From positions 1 through 56,744 of the forward strand of contig JAZQGP010000057.1 of the NCBI GenBank assembly GCA_045540015.1: 56,744 nt of DNA. The letters are read 5' to 3'. The stretch comes from UMGS1387 sp045540015 (GTDB lineage Bacteria; Bacillota; Clostridia; Oscillospirales; CAG-382). Shown piece by piece: positions 8,286 through 16,296 of the stretch; position 1 is the first letter of the stretch; each line of letters opens with the position of its first letter. Both the position numbers and the translations under genes were made by a program. The notes below the pieces were generated by a model. The model made no database searches. It saw nothing but the letters and a program-made list of their open reading frames with translations, and was not told where the DNA came from.

Positions 8286-8807
8286 ATGACAAACCGTTTT
8301 AACACAACAACAAAGGAACTTAAGAACTATTACGCAGCAGCAGAGGAAGCAAAGGAAATAATTTTCAAGTGTGCAGCAGTAGCAGCAGGCTCAGTAGCAG
8401 TAGGAAGCACTATTCCTGTCCTTGCAATCCCGTCGATTATCGTAGGAAGCTTTGGAGCAATATGGGTAATGTACGGCAAGGTTAGCCAGGCACTTGGAAT
8501 AAGCCTCAAAGAGAACGCGCTTAAGCTTCTTGCAAGAGCAGCACTTTCAAACATTTCGACCAACATGTTGTCTCTTCTGGTTGCAAGCTGCATTCCCGGC
8601 CTTGGCGTAATAACAGGCGCAATTCTTACTTTCGCATCGGTATACCTTGCAGGTATGATGTTTATGGAGCTTATACTCGGCATGGCAAAAAGAAATGTTT
8701 GCTTCGAAGATCTGGACGTTAATGAAATGAAGAATGAAATGAAGAACATCAAGGTTACCGCTGAAGACTTAGCAGAAGCAAAATCCGCTTACGACGAAAG
8801 AAAGTAA
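8286..8807 (+). CDS. DUF697/YcjF-like membrane protein
   Basis: The 173-residue product has two hydrophobic hairpins. The first (about 28-60) has the pattern VGSTIPVLAIPSIIVGSFG; the second contains CIPGLGVITGAILTFAS. The spacing and the IPGxGxxxGA motif resemble DUF697 (YcjF-like) domains, often found with GTPases or as stand-alone membrane proteins. The C-terminal ~35 residues are a charged helix. The ATG follows TTGGAGG. It lies between the micropeptides and an EcsC protein, so it may be an immunity, transport or membrane-remodelling component for the peptides; this is inference from context. Confidence 0.7.
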   Translation: MTNRFNTTTKELKNYYAAAEEAKEIIFKCAAVAAGSVAVGSTIPVLAIPSIIVGSFGAIWVMYGKVSQALGISLKENALKLLARAALSNISTNMLSLLVASCIPGLGVITGAILTFASVYLAGMMFMELILGMAKRNVCFEDLDVNEMKNEMKNIKVTAEDLAEAKSAYDERK

Positions 8808-8830
8808 AACATGGAATAATCATTCTCGTT

Positions 8831-8853
8831 GATGCCGGTTAAACGCCGGCATC
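8831..8853 (+). other. GC-rich hairpin without T tail
   Basis: A perfect 8-bp stem (8831-8838 with 8846-8853) stands between the DUF697-like and EcsC genes but is not followed by T. It could be an RNA stability or processing signal limiting read-through into the EcsC gene, rather than a terminator. Confidence 0.5.
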
Positions 8854-8909
8854 TACATATGTGAATTGTATTATATGTTATAAAGCAACTATATAAAGAA
8901 AGGATAAAT

Positions 8910-9716
8910 ATGATATATTCCGATTCGGGCAGACTTGATACTGCGCTAAAAAAAGAAATGCTTTATATAAGGAACAAAGAGGAAAATTTCCTCAATAACG
9001 CAAATAAGCAAGAGGCAGCCTGGAAAGCGGATGTTGCCGCAAAGATTCCTGACAAGGTATACAAAACGCTTAATACTGCCTTCGAAAAAGCTTTTTTTAT
9101 AATTTTTGATAAAGGCATAGGGATTATAGAAAAAACCTACGACCGCAAAGAGTTAGAGTACAATCACAAGATTCACGATTATGCGATACAGCTTAAAGGT
9201 TCGAGAAAGGAACTTAAAAAGCTGCGAGGAGTTGTTGAAAAATCCGGCTTTATCACATCAGCCATAACCACGGCTGAGGGTGTGGGACTTGGAATACTGG
9301 GCATCGGTTTGCCTGATATAGTGGTTTTTATCGGTCTTATTTTGCGAGGCATATACGAAATTTCTTTAAACTACGGGTATGACTACAATAATCCGAAAGA
9401 GCGTATGATAATACTTAAAATATTGGAAGCATCATGCTCCAAAGGCAAGCGTTGCTTTTTGCTTGATTCCCAAATTGAAAGTCTCATGAAAACCGAAACC
9501 GTTCCTGACGAGCAAAGCTTGAAAGAACAGGTGAAAAATACTGCAGAAGCTTTGGCTTTGGATATGCTGGTGCTCAAATTTGTACAGGGGCTTCCCGTAG
9601 TAGGTATGCTTGGAGGCTTGGGTAATCCGGTTTATTATAACAAGATTATAAATTATGCCGGCATAAAGTATTACAAAAGATATCTTGAGAAGCTTTGTGT
9701 GCTAAAGCTTAAATAG
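8910..9716 (+). CDS. EcsC-family protein
   Basis: A 268-residue protein matching the EcsC family in its hallmark central stretch: a glycine-rich hydrophobic segment (GVGLGILGIGLPDIVVFIGLI), then RGIYEISLNYGYDY and the PKERMIILKIL helix. A second hydrophobic hairpin near the C-terminus contains FVQGLPVVGMLGGLGNP. The ATG follows AAAGGA. In Bacillus EcsC accompanies an ABC transporter, but its biochemical role is unclear. Here it is the last gene of the micropeptide block and has no transporter beside it. I see no terminator after it. Confidence 0.8.
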   Translation: MIYSDSGRLDTALKKEMLYIRNKEENFLNNANKQEAAWKADVAAKIPDKVYKTLNTAFEKAFFIIFDKGIGIIEKTYDRKELEYNHKIHDYAIQLKGSRKELKKLRGVVEKSGFITSAITTAEGVGLGILGIGLPDIVVFIGLILRGIYEISLNYGYDYNNPKERMIILKILEASCSKGKRCFLLDSQIESLMKTETVPDEQSLKEQVKNTAEALALDMLVLKFVQGLPVVGMLGGLGNPVYYNKIINYAGIKYYKRYLEKLCVLKLK

Positions 9717-9746
9717 AATTATTTTTCATTAAATCGTTGCGGACAC

Positions 9747-9775
9747 TTGCAAATAAATAAATGTTATGTTATAAT
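9747..9775 (+). promoter_or_regulatory. Sigma-A promoter of the FAD oxidoreductase
   Basis: TTGCAA at 9747-9752, 17-base spacer and TATAAT at 9770-9775, with TGT just before the -10. The start near 9782 gives a leader of about 113 bases. Confidence 0.8.
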
Positions 9776-9781
9776 CTTAGG

Positions 9782-9894
9782 GTAAAGATAATACTTATTA
9801 TAAATTCATGACACGAATAGGTATTTCTACCGATTACCGATAACGGTTGACTGCTAATAGTATTGTAGTCAACTATTTTTTGGGAGGAAAAAAC
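9782..9894 (+). promoter_or_regulatory. Attenuator-like 5' leader of the FAD oxidoreductase
   Basis: The leader contains a 7-bp stem (9846-9852 with 9867-9873) followed by a six-T run at 9876-9881, placed immediately before the GGGAGG ribosome binding site. This is the layout of a terminator or sequestering hairpin in a regulated leader. Upstream segments (GGTA/TACC and ACCG/CGGT pairs) offer alternative pairing. No known riboswitch core is recognised. Confidence 0.45.
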
Positions 9895-11265
9895 ATGAAT
9901 TACGACGTAATAATTATAGGCGCAGGCCCCGGAGGCATTTTTTCGGCATATGAGCTTGCAAACCTTAAACCCGACATGAAGGTTGCAGTGTTTGAGGCAG
10001 GACATGCTCTTGATAAGCGCCATTGCCCGATTGACGGTGATAAAGTCAAAAGCTGTATAAGCTGTAAGAGCTGTTCAATTATGAGCGGTTTTGGCGGTGC
10101 AGGTGCTTTTTCTGACGGAAAGTATAATATTACCAACGATTTCGGCGGTACGCTTTATGAGTACATCGGAAAGAAAAGAGCACTGGACTTGATGCGTTAC
10201 GTTGATGAAATCAATATGCGTTACGGCGGAGAGGGTACAAAGCTTTATTCGACCTCGGGAACAAAGTTTAAAAAGCTCTGCATACAAAACGACCTTCACT
10301 TGCTTGATGCATCTGTACGTCATCTCGGAACTGACATCAATTATGTTGTTCTTGAAAACCTGTATGCGTATCTCAAGGACAAAGTAACATTTTTCTTTGA
10401 TTCGCCTGTTGAAAAGATAGAGATTATTGACGGCGGATACAACATCGTATGCAACAATCAGTCCTATACATGTAATAAATGTATTATATCTGTCGGACGC
10501 AGCGGAAGCAAATGGATGGAACAGGTTTGTAAGGACCTCGACATTCCCACAGAGAGCACAAGAGTTGATATAGGTGTCAGGGTAGAGCTTCCTGCAGAGG
10601 TTTTCTCGCATCTGACGGATGAGCTTTACGAGAGTAAGATTGTGTACCGTACAGAAAAGTACGGCGATAAGGTGCGTACCTTCTGTATGAATCCTAAGGG
10701 TGCTGTGGTTAACGAAAACACCAACGGTATTATAACCGTTAACGGACACAGCTATGAAGACCCGAAGAAGCAAACGGAAAACACAAACTTTGCGCTTCTT
10801 GTTGCAAAGCACTTCTCAGAGCCTTTCAAGGATTCAAACGGCTACGGCGAGAGCATTGCAAGACTCAGTAATATGCTTGGCGGAGGAGTAATCGTTCAGC
10901 GCTTCGGAGACCTTATTCGCGGTCACCGCTCTACTCCTAACAGAATTGAGGAATCGTTTGTAACTCCTACACTTAATGCAACGCCGGGTGATCTTAGCCT
11001 TGTTCTTCCAAAGCGTATTCTTGACGGCATAATCGAAATGATTTATGCGCTTGATAAGGTGGCACCCGGAACGGCAAATGACGATACACTTCTGTACGGT
11101 GTTGAGGTTAAGTTCTATAATATGGAAGTAGAGGTAAATGAGAACCTGCAGACAAAGTACGACGGCTTGTATATAATCGGCGACGGAAGCGGCATAACGC
11201 ACTCGCTTTCACACGCGTCTGCAAGCGGAGTTCATGTTGTCAGAAGCATAGCTTGCGCGGAATAA
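9895..11265 (+). CDS. NAD(P)/FAD-dependent oxidoreductase
   Basis: A 456-residue flavoprotein starting at the ATG seven bases after GGGAGG. It opens with a dinucleotide-binding motif VIIIGAGPGGIFSAYELA (residues about 4-21) and the acidic residue at the second strand (VAVFEAG). A cysteine cluster CISCKSCSIM follows, and the C-terminus has the second FAD-binding stretch LYIIGDGSGITHS. This composition matches a clostridial group of FAD-dependent dehydrogenases of unknown substrate. The cysteines could bind a metal or be redox active. It stands alone, between its promoter and a bidirectional terminator. Confidence 0.85.
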   Translation: MNYDVIIIGAGPGGIFSAYELANLKPDMKVAVFEAGHALDKRHCPIDGDKVKSCISCKSCSIMSGFGGAGAFSDGKYNITNDFGGTLYEYIGKKRALDLMRYVDEINMRYGGEGTKLYSTSGTKFKKLCIQNDLHLLDASVRHLGTDINYVVLENLYAYLKDKVTFFFDSPVEKIEIIDGGYNIVCNNQSYTCNKCIISVGRSGSKWMEQVCKDLDIPTESTRVDIGVRVELPAEVFSHLTDELYESKIVYRTEKYGDKVRTFCMNPKGAVVNENTNGIITVNGHSYEDPKKQTENTNFALLVAKHFSEPFKDSNGYGESIARLSNMLGGGVIVQRFGDLIRGHRSTPNRIEESFVTPTLNATPGDLSLVLPKRILDGIIEMIYALDKVAPGTANDDTLLYGVEVKFYNMEVEVNENLQTKYDGLYIIGDGSGITHSLSHASASGVHVVRSIACAE

Positions 11266-11272
11266 TAAAATT

Positions 11273-11303
11273 CAGCACTCACTTTGAAAGTGAGTGCTGT
11301 TTT
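11273..11303. terminator. Bidirectional terminator between convergent genes
   Basis: A 12-bp perfect stem with a three-base loop (arms 11273-11284 and 11288-11299), T-rich on the right and A-rich on the left, lies between the FAD oxidoreductase and the antiporter, so it can stop transcription from both sides. Confidence 0.88.
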
Positions 11304-11310
11304 CTGTATT

Positions 11311-12627
11311 TTATACGTTAACCGTTTTCTTTTTGGATTTGATTTTCACCGTTTCGCATATAGCCCTGTACAGCGGCAGTATGTATAAAAAGCACGCTGT
11401 AAATAAAGCCGAGGTTGGAGCTTCGACGGACGCAAATACAACCGCACCTGCAATCGACCATGGAACAAGCGGTGCAACTATTACGGCTGTGTCCTCAAGA
11501 TACAGAGCAAACCGTGATTTGTCATTTTCCGTGTCACTGCAGAGCTGGTTTGTAAGCATGATGGAGAGCGTCTGGTTGCAGGCGATCATGCTTGTGATAA
11601 TTGCAGTAAACAGTGCGGCAACATACGGACAGGTAACGGCAGACAGCTTTTTGACAGCAGTCTGAGCATTGGTTAAAAGTCCTGTTTCGCCGAAAATTCC
11701 CGAGTATGCAGAGGAAAGACAAACAATCGCGCCGACTCTTAGCATCGAAATTATTCCACCGCCTGAAAGCATTTTAGCAACCTCGGCACTTTCTGCCTTG
11801 TAGCCTGTTACCATCAACTTCAAAAGCTCGGAAAAAGGTGTTCCCTGAACAAATATGCAAATGGGCAGGGCAGTAAGTATGCTGACACTCATTGCAATTT
11901 TCACATTTACTCTTGCCGCCGATAACACAAGAAGAATCACAGCCGGCAGAAGCGTGATAAGCGACAGGTTGAACTCTGACGAGAAAATTTCAGATAGATT
12001 TGGAATTTTTCCGCCAGCGTTTTGTGCAAGACCGATTGCCGTGTATACACCGCAGGAGAGAAGCAAAGGTATAAAGCATGAGCGTATCATGTTTTTTATG
12101 TTGTCAAATATACTTGTTTTTGTAAGCTCGGAAACAAGCAGAGCACTTGTTGAAACAGGTGAGCATCTGTCGCCGAAATATACGCCCGACAGAACAGCAC
12201 CGCCTGTAATGACTTGTGACACACCGAGAGAAGAACCGATAGCCGAACATATAACACCCATAGTTGCAGCAGTTCCGAAAGCAGTTCCCGTAAGTACGGA
12301 AATAAGGCAGTTGAGAATAAATGTCATTACAACAAAAACAGACGGGTGTATAAGCTTTGAAGCGTGGCATACTATTGTCGGAATTGTTCCTGCATCACGC
12401 CAGAGAGCTGTTAGTATTCCGATAAGTATAAATGTAATAAGTATGTTTTTTACAGTTTTAACGCCTTTTAATGCAAAGCCCATGACAGCTTTTGGCGAGT
12501 GACCTTTTTTGATTCCGTATGCCGAAAACAGAACAAACCCGAAAACGAGCGCATACAGAATCGAAAAGTCAAATATAATGCACAAAAACAATGAAAGGCA
12601 AAATACACCGAGAACAAGAAATTCCAT
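11311..12627 (-). CDS. NhaC-family Na+/H+ antiporter
   Basis: A 438-residue polytopic membrane protein of the ion transporter superfamily. The NhaC-like signature is the pattern GVYFGDRCSPVSTSALLVSEL, comparable to the FGDxxSPxSxT motif of NhaC antiporters, together with LTGTAFGTAATMGV. About 11-12 hydrophobic segments are visible. It likely exchanges Na+ (or an organic ion, as in malate/lactate NhaC relatives) for protons at the cytoplasmic membrane. ATG follows AGGTGAC. It has its own promoter and a terminator separating it from the upstream P-loop gene. Confidence 0.85.
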   Translation of the reverse strand: MEFLVLGVFCLSLFLCIIFDFSILYALVFGFVLFSAYGIKKGHSPKAVMGFALKGVKTVKNILITFILIGILTALWRDAGTIPTIVCHASKLIHPSVFVVMTFILNCLISVLTGTAFGTAATMGVICSAIGSSLGVSQVITGGAVLSGVYFGDRCSPVSTSALLVSELTKTSIFDNIKNMIRSCFIPLLLSCGVYTAIGLAQNAGGKIPNLSEIFSSEFNLSLITLLPAVILLVLSAARVNVKIAMSVSILTALPICIFVQGTPFSELLKLMVTGYKAESAEVAKMLSGGGIISMLRVGAIVCLSSAYSGIFGETGLLTNAQTAVKKLSAVTCPYVAALFTAIITSMIACNQTLSIMLTNQLCSDTENDKSRFALYLEDTAVIVAPLVPWSIAGAVVFASVEAPTSALFTACFLYILPLYRAICETVKIKSKKKTVNV

Positions 12628-12682
12628 AGTTTGTCACCTGAGTAGTTTTTAATACGGTATTGCCATAAACAAAACCGAGCAT

Positions 12683-12711
12683 ATTGTAGCATATATTTAA
12701 AGGTATTGCAA
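12683..12711 (-). promoter_or_regulatory. Sigma-A promoter of the NhaC-like gene
   Basis: On the minus strand TTGCAA, a 17-base spacer and TACAAT with a TGC extension. The -10 with its extension is identical to the one in the triplicated repeat at 7661-7893. Confidence 0.78.
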
Positions 12712-12752
12712 GTAGAAAAATTCAGATTTAAATAAATGCCGGTACGATAAGT

Positions 12753-12780
12753 AAAACCCCATTTCCGAAAAGAAATGGGG
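12753..12780 (-). terminator. Intrinsic terminator of the P-loop gene
   Basis: A 9-bp perfect stem (12757-12765 with 12772-12780), followed on the minus strand by TTTTAC, just downstream of the small P-loop gene. Confidence 0.85.
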
Positions 12781-12811
12781 CTGTTTATTTAAAACTTATA
12801 TAATAGATTTC

Positions 12812-13222
12812 TTATGCAAGAAATGCCTTGAGAGAATCGGGAATCTTTTCAACTTCAACAGATGCTGTAAGCGTGAAGTTGATGTTCTGCTCCTCAAGCA
12901 TGGGTTCAATCTTGTTTACAAAAGTTTCAAAACCGATAAGGTCTTCCTTACAGATTTTAAGAGCGGAATCTATAAACAAATCGGTGATGTCGTAGTTGGA
13001 TGCGAGAATTCCGCATACAAAGCCGTAAAGCTTTTCCCAATCGTCAACGCCGTAAACCGTTGTATCTATAAGTCTTGTATCTCTGTTGATCTCGTGTATG
13101 AGCTTGGTACCCTGTTCTATGCACACTACATTACCAGTGGTAGAGCTTTGCGCTGCGTTTACCATTTCGATAAGGTGTTTGGTTTTACCGGAGCCTTTGA
13201 GACCTGCGAAGATTTTGAACAT
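12812..13222 (-). CDS. Small P-loop ATP-binding protein
   Basis: A 136-residue cytosolic protein with a Walker A motif GLKGSGKTKH at residues 7-16 and a possible Walker B around DLFIDSALK. It ends in a beta-strand-rich part, NINFTLTASVEVEKIPDSL. It is much smaller than typical P-loop ATPases and has no other domain. I recognise it only as a small conserved clostridial P-loop protein of unknown function. It is monocistronic, with a strong promoter upstream and a terminator downstream. ATG follows TAGGAGG. Confidence 0.8.
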   Translation of the reverse strand: MFKIFAGLKGSGKTKHLIEMVNAAQSSTTGNVVCIEQGTKLIHEINRDTRLIDTTVYGVDDWEKLYGFVCGILASNYDITDLFIDSALKICKEDLIGFETFVNKIEPMLEEQNINFTLTASVEVEKIPDSLKAFLA

Positions 13223-13284
13223 AACTGTTACCTCCTAATGTGTATATAAACCCAGTGACTTGCGTCACTCTGATTTTCACTTAT

Positions 13285-13313
13285 ATTTTACTACATTTTC
13301 ACTGTAAAGTCAA
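13285..13313 (-). promoter_or_regulatory. Sigma-A promoter of the small P-loop gene
   Basis: Minus-strand TTGACT, 17-base spacer, TAAAAT. Between it and the gene, a 6-bp palindrome AGTGAC/GTCACT (around 13254-13269) lies in the leader and may form a hairpin or an operator. Confidence 0.75.
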
Positions 13314-13392
13314 TAGTTTTTTGAAAGAAATATAGCATTTTTGTACAAAATTTTTGTAAAGCTCGGTGTAGCCATGAAAAAACTCAAAAAAC

Positions 13393-13481
13393 TAAAACGT
13401 TTACAGCTTGTTTTGCTCTTGCTTTGTTCAGTTACAGTATAACACATAAACGGTTTTCTTTTGCCGTATAATTTGGGCAAA
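13393..13481 (+). promoter_or_regulatory. Candidate control region of the mgl operon
   Basis: Two palindromes lie upstream of mglB. AAACGTTT at 13395-13402, inside TAAAACGTTTAC, resembles LacI/CcpA-type operators. TTTGCC/GGCAAA (13460-13465 and 13476-13481) encloses a TATAAT at 13467-13472, so a protein bound there would cover the -10. No good -35 is evident, fitting activator-dependent expression. The remaining bases between 13314 and 13607 hold nothing else recognisable. Confidence 0.4.
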
Positions 13482-13607
13482 GATGTAAATATTATTTGTA
13501 CGACGCCTGTTTTCTGAGAATTTTTGCTGTTTTCTGAATATCCGTGAAAATTCAAGGCAGAATAATCTGTGATAACAGACAAAACAATGTTACCCGGAGG
13601 TATTAAC

Positions 13608-14720
13608 ATGAGAAAGATAATTGCACTTACACTTGCTGTTGTATTGACAGCTGTTCTTGCTTCTTGCGGCAGAGGAGAGGCAAACCAAAATGATGCACAA
13701 AACGGACAGCAAAACGGCTCTGCAAAAAAAGGAGAGGTAGCCGTTTTCTACTACACCTACAGCGACGCTTACATTTCAAGCGTACGAACTGCGATGGACG
13801 CAATTCTGCGTGATAACGGAGTTAACTTCAATGATTACGATGCAAACGGAAACCAGACAACCCAGACAGAGCAAATCCAGACCGCAATTGCAAAGGGCGC
13901 ATCTGCTCTTGTTGTAAACGTTGTGGATACCGGTTCACAGGACGCTGCAAGAACTATCGTAAACCTTGCAAAACAGAAGGGAATACCTGTTATTTTCTTT
14001 AACCGTTCCGTGGATGAAAGTGTTGTATCCGATTATGAAAAATGCGTGTTTGTCGGAACGGACTATGAAATGGCAGGACACATGCAGGGACAAATGATAG
14101 GCGAGTATCTTGTGGAAAACTATGATGACGTTGACCTTAACGGTGACGGACAGATAAGCTATGTCATGTTTAAAGGTCAGGAAGGCAATATGGAAGCTAT
14201 AGCAAGAACGCAGTACGGCGTTGAGGACTGCAATAAGGTGCTTTCCGAAAACGGTTACCCTGAGCTTAAATTCTATGATGAGTCAAACAGATACAGATAT
14301 CTTGTTGACCAGGACGGTTTATGGTCCTCGGCTGCAGCTACAAACTATATGAGCACAATTCTCGCTCAGTACAGCGAAGGAACTGATAATATGGTAGAGC
14401 TTGTTATAGCGAATAACGATGAAATGGCACTAGGTGCAGTGTCGGCTCTTCAGAGCGCAGGCTATAACCGCTCCGATGAAAAGGCCGTTCCCGTTTTCGG
14501 TGTTGATGCGACAAACGCCGCGGTTACGGCAATAAGTCAGGGAACAATGACGGGAACAATAAAGCAGGACGCAGAGGGTATGGCAAGAACTATTGTGGCG
14601 GTACTTGGAAATATTAATGACGGAAATGAAAAATTTGCGGGTATTGACAGCGAAAACGTTGTCGGCACATGGAGAGTAAATATTCCGTATTCGCCGTATA
14701 CAATAGAAAACGAGCAGTAA
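13608..14720 (+). CDS. mglB: Galactose/glucose ABC transporter substrate-binding lipoprotein
   Basis: A 370-residue periplasmic-binding-type lipoprotein with lipobox LASC (Cys 20), anchored outside the membrane. The sugar-binding family is recognised by the calcium-loop sequence DLNGDGQISYVMFKGQEGN, almost as in MglB, and by VIANNDEMALGAVSAL and PVFGVDATNAAV near the hinge. ATG 13608 follows GGAGG; a longer frame upstream lacks a ribosome binding site and would displace the signal peptide. It is the first gene of an mglBAC operon and should deliver a hexose, most likely galactose or glucose, to MglC/MglA. Confidence 0.92.
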   Translation: MRKIIALTLAVVLTAVLASCGRGEANQNDAQNGQQNGSAKKGEVAVFYYTYSDAYISSVRTAMDAILRDNGVNFNDYDANGNQTTQTEQIQTAIAKGASALVVNVVDTGSQDAARTIVNLAKQKGIPVIFFNRSVDESVVSDYEKCVFVGTDYEMAGHMQGQMIGEYLVENYDDVDLNGDGQISYVMFKGQEGNMEAIARTQYGVEDCNKVLSENGYPELKFYDESNRYRYLVDQDGLWSSAAATNYMSTILAQYSEGTDNMVELVIANNDEMALGAVSALQSAGYNRSDEKAVPVFGVDATNAAVTAISQGTMTGTIKQDAEGMARTIVAVLGNINDGNEKFAGIDSENVVGTWRVNIPYSPYTIENEQ

Positions 14721-14758
14721 AGCCGGATTTTGCTGCCAAGGAAGAAGGACAGTAGTTC

Positions 14759-16276
14759 ATGCAGACACAACAAAATAAAGCCCCCGTTCTTCTCAGAATG
14801 GTAAATATTGAAAAAAGCTTTCCCGGCGTCAAAGCACTTGATAACGTTTCGCTTACCGTAAAGGCAGGAACGGTTCACGCACTTATGGGAGAGAACGGTG
14901 CAGGAAAATCCACGCTTATGAAATGTCTGTTCGGAGTTTATAAGCAGGATTCGGGAGATATTTTTCTTGACGGAAAAAAGGTTGACTTCAAGAACCCAAA
15001 ACAGGCACTTGAAAATGGTGTTGCAATGGTGCATCAGGAGCTTAATCAGGCACTTAAACGCAATGTAATGGATAATATGTGGCTCGGACGCTTTCCGAAG
15101 GTGTCAAGGTTTTTGCCGTTTACAAGCGAAAGAAAGATGTATCGGGCGACAAAGGAAATATTTTCGAAGCTCGGAATAACCATTGATCCCAAAACCGTTA
15201 TGAGTAAAATGAGCGTTTCACTCAGACAAATGGTAGAAATAGCAAAAGCCGTATCATACGACTCAAAGGTTATTGTATTTGACGAGCCGACCTCATCTCT
15301 TACCGACAGAGAAGCACAGCGACTTTTTGAGATAATAGAAATGCTGAAAAATAAGGGCTGCGGCATAATTTATATCTCTCATAAAATGGAGGAAATTCTT
15401 CGTATTTCCGACGAGGTTACCATAATGCGAGACGGAAAATATGTAGCGACAAAAGATGCAAAGACACTGACAACGGATGAGATAATAAAGCTTATGGTCG
15501 GACGGGAGCTTACAAACAGATATCCGCCGAAAACGGGAAAAGTGGGTTCGGTTCTGCTTGAAGTAAAAAATCTTACGGGAATGTACTCAAAACTCAAGGA
15601 CGTCACGTTTGAGGCAAGACGCGGTGAAATCCTCGGTGTTGCAGGACTTGACGGTTCGGGCAGAACAGAGCTTCTTGAAACAATCTTCGGACTTGCCGCA
15701 AAAAAAGAGGGAACTATAAGACTTGACGGAAAAACTCTGTCAAATAAAACTCCGAGAAAATCAATAAAAAACGGTTTTGCTCTGCTTACCGAGGAAAGAC
15801 GTGCAACAGGAATCTTCGGCATACTTGGCATACGCGAGAATACAACCATTTCATCCTTGAAAAAATACAGACGCGGGTTCTTTCTCAGCAACAAGCTTAT
15901 GAGTAAATCAACAAAATGGGCAATAGAGTCAATGCGCATAAAAACACCGTCCCAAAGCACGAAAATAAGAACGCTGTCAGGCGGAAATCAGCAGAAAGTA
16001 ATTCTCGGCCGCTGGCTTTTGACGGAACCTACAGTACTTCTTCTTGACGAACCCACAAGAGGAATTGACGTCGGTGCAAAATACGAAATTTATCAGCTTA
16101 TATTAAATCTTGCCGCCGAAGGAAAAACCGTTATCATGGTGTCATCCGAAATGCCCGAGCTTCTCGGTGTATGCGACAGAATACTCGTAATGTCCGGCGG
16201 CAGACTTTCGGGAGAGCTTAACGCAAAAAATGCAACACAGGAACAGATAATGGCGCTTGCCGCAAAATATGCATAG
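14759..16276 (+). CDS. mglA: Sugar ABC transporter ATPase (two ABC domains)
   Basis: The 505-residue protein has two fused ATPase domains, as in all MglA/RbsA proteins. The first has Walker A GENGAGKST (44-52) and Walker B VIVFDEPTSSLT. The second domain is of the usual degenerate type, with signature LSGGNQQKV (about 405) and LLLDEPTRGIDVGAKYEI. It energises import of the sugar captured by MglB. It lies 38 bases after mglB and 20 bases before mglC on one transcript. Length and motif order are typical. Confidence 0.95.
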   Translation: MQTQQNKAPVLLRMVNIEKSFPGVKALDNVSLTVKAGTVHALMGENGAGKSTLMKCLFGVYKQDSGDIFLDGKKVDFKNPKQALENGVAMVHQELNQALKRNVMDNMWLGRFPKVSRFLPFTSERKMYRATKEIFSKLGITIDPKTVMSKMSVSLRQMVEIAKAVSYDSKVIVFDEPTSSLTDREAQRLFEIIEMLKNKGCGIIYISHKMEEILRISDEVTIMRDGKYVATKDAKTLTTDEIIKLMVGRELTNRYPPKTGKVGSVLLEVKNLTGMYSKLKDVTFEARRGEILGVAGLDGSGRTELLETIFGLAAKKEGTIRLDGKTLSNKTPRKSIKNGFALLTEERRATGIFGILGIRENTTISSLKKYRRGFFLSNKLMSKSTKWAIESMRIKTPSQSTKIRTLSGGNQQKVILGRWLLTEPTVLLLDEPTRGIDVGAKYEIYQLILNLAAEGKTVIMVSSEMPELLGVCDRILVMSGGRLSGELNAKNATQEQIMALAAKYA

Positions 16277-16296
16277 AGCAGAGGAGGAAACAGAAT

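Noticed and set aside
10075..10812. Minus-strand 245-residue frame
   Set aside because: It lies wholly inside the FAD oxidoreductase gene, has no domain features and no ribosome binding site; codon structure belongs to the plus strand.
11855..12502. Plus-strand 215-residue frame
   Set aside because: Antisense shadow of the NhaC-like antiporter; composition is the mirror of membrane helices and no start signal is present.
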